This document shows, in pieces, positions 19,400 to 26,845 of a stretch of DNA of 64,000 nucleotides (positions within the stretch are counted from its first letter, which is position 1; every line of letters begins with the position of its first letter). The notes under the pieces are model-generated. The model made no database searches. It saw only the letters and a list, made by a program, of their open reading frames with translations, and had not been told where the DNA came from. The DNA is from Streptomyces sp. NRRL F-6676 (GTDB lineage: Bacteria > Actinomycetota > Actinomycetes > Streptomycetales > Streptomycetaceae). Position numbers and translations under genes: made by a program. The stretch lies in NCBI RefSeq assembly GCF_000725625.1, contig NZ_JOHS01000002.1, forward strand, positions 62,001 to 126,000, in the 5' to 3' direction.

Positions 19400-20664
19400 T
19401 GGTCTTCGGGTCCTTCCGTGGCAGGGGTGTTCCGACCGAGCTGCGTGCCGCGCGCGAACGCCGAGATGCGCGCGGCGGTGACCTGGCCGCCGTGTTCCGG
19501 CTCCGGCTCCCGCTCCGTCTCCTCGACGGGGAACGGGACGACGGAGACCGAGCTGATGCGGCGGCGCTTGGGCAGGCCGCCGGCCGTGGTGCCGAGCGGC
19601 CGGGCGGGGGCGGCGTGGTGGGCCGAGCTCGCCATCGATGTCAGCCGCTGCGGCGGGGCCATCGGCTCCGGGTCCGGTACGGGTGTGGGGCCCGGGACCG
19701 CGGCCTGCTGGGCCGCGTGGCCGTAACCGGCCGCCCCGGACTCCTCCGGCTCGGGCGCGTTGGTGGTCAGCAGGTTCTCGGGCAGAAGAATCACCGCACG
19801 TACGCCGCCGTAGGGGGATACGGAGTCGACCGACACCTTGAAGCCGTAGCGGGCGGCGAGCATCCCCGAGACGGCGAAACCGAACTTGGGGGGATTGCCG
19901 AGGCCGGTGATGGCGACGGGCCCCTTGGGGCTGAGCAGCTCTGCGGCCCGGTCCTTCTCCTCCTGGCTCATGCCGAGACCCGCGTCGTCGACGATCACGC
20001 AGACGCCGGCCGACACGGACTGGATGTTGACCTCGACGGGCGTGCCGGGCGCGCTGTAGTTGGTGGCGTTGGCCAGCAGCTCGGCCAGGACCACCGCCAC
20101 GGGCTCCACGGCCTTGGGCGCGACCGAGATGTTCACCTGCGAGTTGATGCGGACGCGGTCGAAGTGCTTGATCCGCCCCTGGGCGCTGCGGGCCACGTCG
20201 TAGACCGAGGCGAGGGTCTCGCGCCGGCCGAGCCAGCCGCCGCACAGCACCGCGATGCCCTGGGCGCGGCGGCTGAACTGGCTGTTGGTGTGGTCCACCA
20301 GCATCAGATCGGCGAGGATCTCGGAGTCGTCGCCGTACTTGCGCTGTGCCTTGTCGATGACGTGCTGCTGTTCGTCGGCGAGCACCTGAAGGGTGCGCAT
20401 CGCGGACTTCAGTACGTCCTTGGTCTCCGCCTCGGCGTCCTGGCGCACCTCCGCGAGGGCGTCGGAGTGCTGGGTGCGCAGGGCGGCGTAGTCGGTGTAG
20501 AGCTGGTTGCGTTCTCCCTGGAGGCCGTCCCGGGCGCCACGCAGGTTCTCGTTCTGTCTGCGGAGTGCCATGTTGGTTCGGCGGGCCTTCAATACCGCGA
20601 AGACCGCGGCGAGAAGTACCGCCAGCAAGACCCACAGGAGTGGGTCCTGGATCAATGACGTCAT
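19396..20664 (-). CDS. cvnA: Conservon sensor histidine-kinase-like protein, short form
   Basis: A 422-residue protein. One N-terminal membrane helix (LLWVLLAVLLAAVFAVLKA, near residues 10-28) leads straight into a coiled coil (about 30-110). Then comes a dimerisation-like region and a GHKL ATPase domain with N-box ELLANATNYSAPGT, G1 VDDAGLGMSQEE and G2 region PKFGFAVSGMLAARYG. The C-terminal 130 residues are Pro/Arg-rich. Most CvnA proteins have a large extracytoplasmic nitrate-sensor-type domain; this one has none, so it probably senses within the membrane or cytoplasm. ATG 20664 has GAAGAGAG upstream and is preferred over an upstream ATG at 20784. Confidence 0.92.
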   Translation of the reverse strand: MTSLIQDPLLWVLLAVLLAAVFAVLKARRTNMALRRQNENLRGARDGLQGERNQLYTDYAALRTQHSDALAEVRQDAEAETKDVLKSAMRTLQVLADEQQHVIDKAQRKYGDDSEILADLMLVDHTNSQFSRRAQGIAVLCGGWLGRRETLASVYDVARSAQGRIKHFDRVRINSQVNISVAPKAVEPVAVVLAELLANATNYSAPGTPVEVNIQSVSAGVCVIVDDAGLGMSQEEKDRAAELLSPKGPVAITGLGNPPKFGFAVSGMLAARYGFKVSVDSVSPYGGVRAVILLPENLLTTNAPEPEESGAAGYGHAAQQAAVPGPTPVPDPEPMAPPQRLTSMASSAHHAAPARPLGTTAGGLPKRRRISSVSVVPFPVEETEREPEPEHGGQVTAARISAFARGTQLGRNTPATEGPEDQ

Positions 20665-21031
20665 GAGACTCTCTTCAAGTCGCCTCGCGACAGGGGCGAC
20701 CGTGGGCCCGGGCCCGCAGGCCGGCCATGGTCGCTGCCCCTCGCGATGGGGCCCTAGAGACTGTCCCCCGTGCGCGGTCAACACGTGACGCGCCGTCAGC
20801 CTACTGAACGTGCGATGATCTTAGCAGTCTGTGAGCTGTCAACCCCTTTGTTCGGACTCTTGCCTGAGACCTTCACAGGGCCTTCGCGAGCGCGTTTCCC
20901 GGGAGTTGGGTGCGGCGCCGACCAGGGGTGACGGGGTACCCGGGTGCGTTTCCTGTGAAGCCGCAAGTAAAGTCCTGTCGATCATCTGTTGAACTTCTCT
21001 CAAAAGAGCTCACGAAAGGTGAGGCACTCCC
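20665..21031. promoter_or_regulatory. Divergent regulatory region between conservon and lipoprotein genes
   Basis: No gene is seen in these 367 bp, which are more AT-rich than their surroundings. On the minus strand TTGACA (20842-20837) is followed 13 bases later by TAAGAT (20823-20818). Both resemble promoter hexamers, but the spacing is short. The plus-strand side (20965-21025, with several A/T-rich stretches) should hold the promoter for the lipoprotein pair. Confidence 0.45.
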
Positions 21032-21814
21032 TTGCCCAGACGCACCCTGCCCGCGACCGCGACCTTCGCCGCTGTCGCGGCCGTCCTCCTCACCGCCTGC
21101 GGCGGCACGGACTCCGCCTCCGACACCTCGTCGTCCGACGACTCGAAGGCACCGGCCGCCGCGGCGGCCCGGCCGCTGAGCGCGGCCGACCTGGACGCGA
21201 AGGTGCTGGCCTCGGCCGACGTGAAGGGCTTCCTGGTCAGCGAGGTGACCAAGGAGGAGAAAGTCACCGCGGACAAGGTGACGTCGGACCGGGACGACTG
21301 CGAGCCGCTGAGCCGCTCGCTCTCCGGTGTCGCCCTCGACGACCCGTCGGCGACGGCGCAGCGCCGTGCGACGGGCAAGAAGAAGGCGCCGTCCGGCGAC
21401 GTGGCGAAGGACGATGTCGACGCCGCGGTGGACGCCGCGTTCGACACGACGACGTCCGTGGTCACCCTCGCCTCCTACGCCGACGAGGCCGCCGCGACGA
21501 AGGCGCTGACCTCGATCGGCAAGAGCGTGACGGCCTGCGCGGCCGGCTACACGTACACGGCGATGGGCACCGAGCAGAAGATCACGAAGGTCACCGCCGA
21601 CACGGCCCCGAAGGCGGGCGACGCCGCCATCGCCTTCACGGCCGCGGTCCAGCAGGAGGGCATGCCGAAGCCCGGCCCGATGAAGGTCGCCGCCTTCCGC
21701 ACGGGCACGACGGTGACGTACGTGAGCAGCGTCAACCCCGCGTCCCTGATGAAGGGCGGGGACTTCGAGTTCCCGACGGTCCTGGTGGAGACGCAGGCGA
21801 AGAAGCTGGGTTGA
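21032..21814 (+). CDS. Putative lipoprotein, paralogue 1
   Basis: The 260-residue lipoprotein has a signal peptide ending in the lipobox LLTAC (lipidated Cys23), then a Ser/Asp/Ala-rich spacer to about residue 48. The exported domain (49-260) contains ADLDAKVLASADVKGFLVSEV, a DDCEPL cysteine and a VTACAAGYT cysteine that may pair. It ends in FEFPTVLVETQAKKLG, nearly shared with the next gene. TTG at 21032 has GGTGAGG upstream. I recognise the Streptomyces lipoprotein type but no function. It is 37 bp from its paralogue and probably in one operon. Confidence 0.85.
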   Translation: MPRRTLPATATFAAVAAVLLTACGGTDSASDTSSSDDSKAPAAAAARPLSAADLDAKVLASADVKGFLVSEVTKEEKVTADKVTSDRDDCEPLSRSLSGVALDDPSATAQRRATGKKKAPSGDVAKDDVDAAVDAAFDTTTSVVTLASYADEAAATKALTSIGKSVTACAAGYTYTAMGTEQKITKVTADTAPKAGDAAIAFTAAVQQEGMPKPGPMKVAAFRTGTTVTYVSSVNPASLMKGGDFEFPTVLVETQAKKLG

Positions 21815-21851
21815 GGAAAACGAGGGCCTCCCGAAAGCAGACGCAGCCCGT

Positions 21852-22616
21852 ATGCACACACCCGCCGTACGCACGGCCCTGGCCGTCCTGACCGTTCTGC
21901 CCCTCACCCTGCTCACCGCGTGCGGTGACTCGGGTTCGGGCCCCGGTTCGGGTTCCGCTTCCGGTCCCGGCAGGGCCGACGGTTCCGGCACCAGGGCGAC
22001 GACCTCGGCGCCGTCCGGACCGCTGAGCGCGCGCGAACTGGAGAAGAGGTCGCTGGGGAAGAGGGAGGTGAAGGGCTTCTTCATCTCCAAGCCGGGCACG
22101 TCCATGGTAGTCACGGAGGATCAGGTCGGCACGGACCGGAAGCAGTGCCGGCCCCTGGGGCTGGCACTGTCTTCGGTCGCCGTGGGGAGCCCGGCGGCGA
22201 CCGCCCAGCGCTGGGCGGTCGCGGAGCTCAACGCCCACTCCTCGCCCGACGCCCCCGCCTCGGTCGTGGTGATCACCCTGGCGTCCTACGACGACGTCGA
22301 GGGCGCCAGGGCGGCCCTAACGCGGCTGAAAAAGGCCGTGACGGCGTGTCCCGACGGCTTCACCGGGACGCAGCAGGACACGGAATCGCGCTTCACGAAG
22401 ATCACCGAGGACACGTCGCCGCGGGTGGGCGACGATCCCCTCGGGTTCACCGCGACGCTGGAAGAGGACGGCGGCACGGCCCCGATGAAGGCGTTCGTCT
22501 TCCGCGAGGGCAGCACGCTGGCCTACTTCAGCGCGATCGACTTCGGCACCCTGGACGGCTCGGACTTCACCTTCCCCGTCGCCCTGGCGAAGGCCCAGGC
22601 GAAAAGGCTGGGCTGA
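21852..22616 (+). CDS. Putative lipoprotein, paralogue 2
   Basis: The 254-residue lipoprotein has lipobox LLTAC (Cys24), a Ser/Gly/Pro spacer, and an exported domain aligned over its length with the upstream gene: LSARELEKRSLGKREVKGFF, RKQCRPL, VTACPDGFTG, DDPLGFTATLEEDG and FTFPVALAKAQAKRLG. The pattern indicates an old tandem duplication with strong divergence. No catalytic residues are evident. The ATG at 21852 lacks a clear ribosome-binding site, so translation may depend on the upstream gene. Confidence 0.83.
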   Translation: MHTPAVRTALAVLTVLPLTLLTACGDSGSGPGSGSASGPGRADGSGTRATTSAPSGPLSARELEKRSLGKREVKGFFISKPGTSMVVTEDQVGTDRKQCRPLGLALSSVAVGSPAATAQRWAVAELNAHSSPDAPASVVVITLASYDDVEGARAALTRLKKAVTACPDGFTGTQQDTESRFTKITEDTSPRVGDDPLGFTATLEEDGGTAPMKAFVFREGSTLAYFSAIDFGTLDGSDFTFPVALAKAQAKRLG

Positions 22617-22629
22617 GCGCGCCCCCGGC

Positions 22630-22821
22630 TCACGCCCCGGCCGCGCGTATGCGCCGCAGGAGCCGGGCGAGGGCGACGGGCGTAGTGCTGAGCCGCACGT
22701 CCGGTTCGTCGCTTTCGCGGAGGTGGAGGGTGATGGGGGTGGCGGCGAGTTCGAGGCAGTTGTTGCCGTCGCCGCCGGCGGAGAAGGACGACTTCTGCCA
22801 GTTGTCGGGGGTCGTTGCCAT
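22630..22821 (-). CDS. DUF397 domain protein
   Basis: The 63-residue DUF397 protein has the signature WQKSSFSAGGDGNNCLELA and the middle ITLHLRESDEPDVRLSTTP. It lies eight bases downstream of an XRE/DUF5753 regulator gene. In Streptomyces such pairs (BldB/AbaA-like, WhiJ-like) act together in development and antibiotic control, the small protein probably binding the regulator. Its own role is unknown. Confidence 0.92.
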   Translation of the reverse strand: MATTPDNWQKSSFSAGGDGNNCLELAATPITLHLRESDEPDVRLSTTPVALARLLRRIRAAGA

Positions 22822-22829
22822 GAGGGTTC

Positions 22830-23681
22830 TCAGAGCTCCTTCTTCAGTGCGTGGATGAAGTCCTGCGACCGTTCGGGGTCGAGTGCCAGTGCCTCCGCCT
22901 TACGGAAGTGTGCGCGGAAGGCACCGAGTTGCGCTTCCGCGTCGACGAGCATCGCACCGTGGGGAGCATCGCGTACGACGGTGTCCAGCCGGGGAACGGT
23001 CCCTCCCGCGTACATCATGACGTTGCCCGCTCCGGTGACTCCGTCCAGGTCGAAGGGGATCACCCGCACGGTCACGTGATCGGCTTCGGACAACTCGAGG
23101 AGATGGGCCAGTTGGGCCCGGGAGGCGGCACGGTTACCGACCCTGATGCGCAGCGCCGCTTCGTGCAGGACCGCCTCGAACGTGGCGGGCGAGGGCCGTT
23201 CGAGGATCACCTTGCGCTGCATCCGGTGCCGTACCCGCAGGTCCAGGTCATCGGCAGGCAGCGCCGGGATCCGGTCCCCGAAGACGGCTCGCGCATAGTC
23301 CTCGGTCTGCAACAGGCCGGGGATGTACAGCGAGTCCACGTCCCACCGGTACGTGGCATGGTGCTCCACCTCGGAGAGGTCGAGGAATGCCTCTGGCAGT
23401 AGGCCCCGGTACTCCTCCCACCACCCCCGCGTCCGGTCCGTCGCCATGGCAACCAACGCGTTGACCAACTCCGTGTCCGTACAGCAGTACTGCGCGGCGA
23501 GGCGTCGTACGCGCTCCTCGCTCACGCCCGCGATGCCCGCCTCGATCTGGCTCATCTGGACGGAATCGGCTCCGAGCAGAGCCGCTGCCTCGCGCGCCTT
23601 CAAGCCTGCTGCCTCACGAAGTTTCCGCAGCTCGGTGCCCAGTCGCACCTGGCGTGCGGTGGGTTGCCGTCGACGCGGCAT
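22830..23681 (-). CDS. XRE-family regulator with DUF5753 (WhiJ-like)
   Basis: The 283-residue protein has an N-terminal XRE helix-turn-helix (about 15-70: LGTELRKLREAAGLKAREAAAL...QMSQIEAGIAGVS) and a C-terminal DUF5753 ligand/partner domain (about 95-270) with YIPGLLQTEDYARAVF and VRVIPFDLDGVTGAGN. ATG 23681 has GAGGAGG upstream; the upstream in-frame start at 23702 is less likely. It forms a pair with the DUF397 gene and is divergent from an RsbW-like ATPase gene, a common Streptomyces trio. Confidence 0.92.
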   Translation of the reverse strand: MPRRRQPTARQVRLGTELRKLREAAGLKAREAAALLGADSVQMSQIEAGIAGVSEERVRRLAAQYCCTDTELVNALVAMATDRTRGWWEEYRGLLPEAFLDLSEVEHHATYRWDVDSLYIPGLLQTEDYARAVFGDRIPALPADDLDLRVRHRMQRKVILERPSPATFEAVLHEAALRIRVGNRAASRAQLAHLLELSEADHVTVRVIPFDLDGVTGAGNVMMYAGGTVPRLDTVVRDAPHGAMLVDAEAQLGAFRAHFRKAEALALDPERSQDFIHALKKEL

Positions 23682-23917
23682 GACGTCCTCCTCGCCCCTC
23701 AAGTACCCGTGACGGGTGACTCGTTCAGGGGGAAGATTACGGCAACGACTTGCGCGGTCCTAAATTAAGGTCCTACCGTCGGTGACGCGACGCACACGCT
23801 GCGGAATCACCGGAATATCCGGAAGCGCACCGATCCGTCCTGCCACGACGGCTGAGGCATGCCACCGTCCGGGAGCCGCGCGACACTCACCCTCGCTCCA
23901 CCGAACGGAGTTCACGC

Positions 23918-24331
23918 ATGCCCGAGAACGGAACCTGGGAGTACTCGCTGTACATCCCCAACGACCCGCGCGCCGTCACCGTCAGCCGTCGTACCCTCCG
24001 CCTCATCCTCACCCTGCACGGACTGATCCGCTTCGTCGACGTCGCCGAGCTGCTCGCGGCGGAGCTGGTGTCCAACGCCGTACGGCACACCAAGGGGCCG
24101 GCGGCGCTGCGGGTGCGGTGGTCGGCGGGGGTGCTGCGGATCGGGACGTGGGACACGGACCCGCGCCCGCCCGAGCCGGTGGACGCGACGGCGGCGGACC
24201 GCGCGGCCGACCTGGAGGCGGGCCGCGGCCTCACCCTCGTCCGCGCCTGCGCGGACCTCTGGGGCTGGTACCCCCTGTCCACGGAGGGCGACCGGGGCAA
24301 GTACGTGTGGTGCGACCTGGCGACCGCGTGA
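23918..24331 (+). CDS. RsbW-like ATP-binding protein (HATPase_c)
   Basis: The 137-residue GHKL ATPase domain protein is of the anti-sigma/serine-kinase type. N-box LLAAELVSNAVRHTKGP, G1 region RIGTWDTDPRPP and G2 region EAGRGLTLVRACADLWGW are all present. Such stand-alone ATPases are abundant in Streptomyces; some phosphorylate anti-sigma antagonists. No sigma factor or STAS partner is nearby. ATG 23918 has GGAG eight bases upstream. Confidence 0.88.
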   Translation: MPENGTWEYSLYIPNDPRAVTVSRRTLRLILTLHGLIRFVDVAELLAAELVSNAVRHTKGPAALRVRWSAGVLRIGTWDTDPRPPEPVDATAADRAADLEAGRGLTLVRACADLWGWYPLSTEGDRGKYVWCDLATA

Positions 24332-24414
24332 CGCGTTGAGCAGTGCGGGCTGCGGGCTGCGGGCTGCGGGCTGCGGGCCCGCCCGGCCACAATGCCAGGA
24401 GGAGGTGAGCTGCT

Positions 24415-24738
24415 GTGACTGTCATGAACGACCTGATCGAGCGAGGCGGCATCCCCGAGGGCTACAAGGTCGAGGGTCTTCGACGGAAGGGTGATCATGA
24501 CCCCGCGGAGTCCGGAGCAGGACTGGACCGTCTCCGACGTTAAGGACGCGGTCAAGGCCGCCGGTATCGCGCGTGAGCGCGTCTTCGGCGACGTGCTCGT
24601 GACGTTCCCCGGGGAGAACGACGCGGCTCCTGACCTGACGGTCGTCGGCTTCGATGCCGAACGGCGCGGGAACAGCTACTCGTGCCTCGACGTCCTGGCG
24701 GTGGTCGAGGTGCCGTCCGAGCCCGAGGACGAGAAGCC
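24415..24738 (+). pseudogene. Uma2-family (DUF820) restriction-nuclease-like gene, frameshifted and truncated
   Basis: A GGAGGAGGTGA site precedes GTG 24415 (VTVMNDLIERGGIPEGYKVE). A single extra G in the run at 24474-24476 then throws the frame. Removing it restores VEVFDGRVIMTPRSPEQ, and downstream ERVFGDVLVTFPG and DVLAVVEVPSEPEDEK, all standard Uma2 landmarks. Homology stops at the PEDEK block near 24738, where transposase DNA begins. About half of the usual 190 residues are left, missing the distal part of the fold. It is therefore a dead gene. Confidence 0.85.
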
Positions 24739-25037
24739 TCCAGCAGGAAGGGTTTCAGCGTTGCCTCTCCAGGGTGAGGACGGCGGCGGCGATGACGGTC
24801 ATTCGGTTGGGACCGCAGCGAGTTCTGCGGAAGATGCTCCAGGACTCCAACCTCGCGATGTTCCGTTCGACAGGTGCTCGTGCCGCTGACAGGGCCCGGT
24901 TGATCGTTCGCTGCGTCGCGGTGAGGTCCTTGTGCGGGAGCCGTCTGATCGGCGTGGTCACCCAGGAGGAGGCCACGTCCTTGACCGTATCTCCTTGACC
25001 CGAGTTGAGCTGAACCAGTCCTGTCTTTTCAGCGTTG
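24738..25037 (-). mobile_element. IS5-type transposase C-terminal remnant
   Basis: On the minus strand, residues ending at the stop at 24755-24757 read SSWVTTPIRRLPHKDLTATQ ... ALSAARAPVERNIARLESW ... RCGPNRMTVIAAAVLTLERQR. This is the C-terminal end of Streptomyces IS5-family DDE transposases, including the late Glu region (APVER). The N-terminal two thirds are gone. The 11-mer TTTCAGCGTTG occurs at both edges in the same orientation (24753-24763 and 25027-25037). It abuts the broken end of the Uma2 pseudogene, so insertion followed by deletion is likely. Confidence 0.82.
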
Positions 25038-25142
25038 TTCTGTGTATGCGGGCGACGGAAACGGCGGGCCTGGATGTCGGGCGGAACACCCGAAGCCTCA
25101 CGGTCGTCCGCGATGGCAGATGACAAGGAAAGTGAGAGGCTA

Positions 25143-25961
25143 ATGCCCGGTAGTACGTCCAGCGACGAGACCAATTTCGATGGCATCAGGGAAGCTGCTG
25201 GCGGCCTGCCGTCGAATCATTACGATGACGCACAGCAACAGGGCCTCGCTCATGTGGGGCAGTTGATCGTGAGCAATGAGGCACGCGACGCCAGGGTTTA
25301 TTTTCGCGCGAATCCAATGGTAGATGAGATGGCGGAGCTTTTCGAAGAGGCTGTTGCGGCGGCGAACGCATTCAATTCGACCAGGAATGCAGTCGTCGAC
25401 GCGGGGCGTCGACTTGATGAGCGTCCTTCGAACCGTCGATACGATGCGTTCACGCAGGCATCAGAGTATCACGATCTGGCTACGAACCTCTGGATAGCGA
25501 TCGGCACGCAGTTCTCTGAGCAAGTGGACAATGTCTTGAACGCGCGGGACCAAGATGCGCAAGATCTGGTCCAGACGTGGATGAGTGAACGCCAGGCGGA
25601 CCAGTTGGCACCGGACCAGCAGCAACGTCTGTATGAAACATATGCGGCGTGGGCGTACGAGCGAATGAATATGCCTCTGGACAGGGTGGTCGGCCAAACC
25701 GAGGCAGGTGAGCCGATAGCTCTGTTTCCTACGGCGCAGCAGTTGGATGGAGCCTTCGAGGACGTACAGGTACAGAACAATGGTGTCCAACCGTTGCTGG
25801 GCCATTTCGCTGCACAGATGTTGCGAAACGATGCCGCACTTCGCGCGTCGCAGGCGCAGCCGAGCAGAAACGCGGGGGCAGGAAACGGGACAAACGGTCA
25901 CCGGAACAACCCCAACGGTCAGCGGCGCAATGGTAACGGTCGGGGGAGTCGCAGGCGTTGA
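25143..25961 (+). CDS. Orphan hypothetical protein, lower GC
   Basis: I do not recognise this 272-residue protein. It is mostly helical and Gln/Ala/Asp-rich (DQDAQDLVQTWMSERQADQL, DQQQRLYETYAAWAYERMN). It ends in a Gly/Asn/Arg tail (GTNGHRNNPNGQRRNGNGRG) that suggests nucleic-acid or surface binding. There is no signal peptide or membrane segment. Codon third positions are far less GC-rich than the neighbours, so the DNA looks imported. ATG 25143 has GAGAGG eight bases upstream; ATG 25113 is an alternative start. It lies between an IS remnant and other gene debris. Confidence 0.65.
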   Translation: MPGSTSSDETNFDGIREAAGGLPSNHYDDAQQQGLAHVGQLIVSNEARDARVYFRANPMVDEMAELFEEAVAAANAFNSTRNAVVDAGRRLDERPSNRRYDAFTQASEYHDLATNLWIAIGTQFSEQVDNVLNARDQDAQDLVQTWMSERQADQLAPDQQQRLYETYAAWAYERMNMPLDRVVGQTEAGEPIALFPTAQQLDGAFEDVQVQNNGVQPLLGHFAAQMLRNDAALRASQAQPSRNAGAGNGTNGHRNNPNGQRRNGNGRGSRRR

Positions 25962-25984
25962 TGGCGTTGCGGTCCGGCCGGTCA

Positions 25985-26070
25985 CCGGTGCCGTGCTGTC
26001 TGTGCTGGGCTCTCAGTATCCCTCGGCGGGGTTGCTGAAACGATGACTTCTGCCAGTTGACGAAAGTCAC
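25985..26070 (-). pseudogene. DUF397 gene remnant (5' end)
   Basis: The minus strand from 26070 encodes MTFVNWQKSSF, the hallmark start of DUF397 proteins, followed by a one-base frame change. In the shifted frame SNPAEGY continues the family pattern and then meets a stop. Only the first 20 or so codons survive, and no XRE partner is adjacent. Confidence 0.6.
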
Positions 26071-26164
26071 GTCGGACCGTGTCGCCCTCGACCACCGGAA
26101 GTGGCTCGCAGGTTACGGGTGTGGCGGAAGTCGGCGTACGCCTGGCACGCGGCAGGGCGGGACG

Positions 26165-26386
26165 GCGGCAGAGGTGGAAACCGACGAGGGGAACGCCCTG
26201 CTCGAAGAGGGCCGGCGGGAGGACCGCGCCGCGATGATCCTGCGCATCCTGGGATGGCGGGACATCCCGGTGCCCGAGGTCGTCCGCGAGCAGGTGCCGC
26301 ACTGCACCGATCTCGACCGGCTGGAGCTCTGGGCCGAGCGCGCGGTCCACGCCACCACCGCCGAGGACCTGTTCGCCGGGGAGTGA
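26165..26386 (+). pseudogene. C-terminal remnant of an Rpn/transposase-like protein
   Basis: The frame ending at 26386 reads EEGRREDRAAMILRILGWRD, then VREQVPHCTDLDRLELWAER and TTAEDLF. This matches the C-terminal tail of Rpn-family (recombination-promoting nuclease/putative transposase) proteins common in Streptomyces. The nuclease domain is missing upstream and no good start is present. Confidence 0.6.
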
Positions 26387-26482
26387 CCCGGCCTGGCGGC
26401 CACCCCGGCGCGCGAAGCAATGGCCAAGCCGGTGTCCGCCCTCGTGGACACCGGCCCCGTGGCGCCGTAGGCGGCGACTCGC

Positions 26483-26824
26483 CTACTTCTGCTCCAGTAC
26501 GTCCTCCTCCGTCACCTCCGGCGGCTCCGTGGGGCGGAGCCAGAGCCAGGCGAGGAAGAAGAGGCCGAGGATCAGCATGCCGATGCCGGTCCAGAGGTTG
26601 ATGTTGACGCCGACCGCCTTGTCGATGTCCGCGTCGGACGCCGTGAAGCCGGCGATCGTCACGATGATCCCGTAGACCACGAACAGGCCGCCGATGATGC
26701 GGCGGATGTCGAACAGGCGGGCCGCGGTCGCGGACTTCGTCTGGAGTTCGGCGACCTCGCGCTGGAGGTCCTTCTCGGACGACGCCTGACGGCGGTCGTC
26801 GTCGTGGGGATATTGCTCAGCCAT
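26483..26824 (-). CDS. Small two-helix membrane protein next to symporter
   Basis: The 113-residue protein has a polar N-terminus with a short coiled coil (SSEKDLQREVAELQTKSATA), two membrane helices (about 48-63 and 78-97) and an acidic C-terminal tail (PPEVTEEDVLEQK). It starts 21 bp after the symporter stop, so the two are almost certainly co-transcribed. It may be an accessory subunit of the transporter; no family name comes to mind. Confidence 0.85.
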   Translation of the reverse strand: MAEQYPHDDDRRQASSEKDLQREVAELQTKSATAARLFDIRRIIGGLFVVYGIIVTIAGFTASDADIDKAVGVNINLWTGIGMLILGLFFLAWLWLRPTEPPEVTEEDVLEQK

Positions 26825-26845
26825 GGTGTATCAGCCCCTCGGCCG

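Noticed and set aside
24332..24414. Repeated CTGCGGG motif as an operator
   Set aside because: It is a simple run of GGGCTGC repeats between genes, more likely slippage than a binding site.
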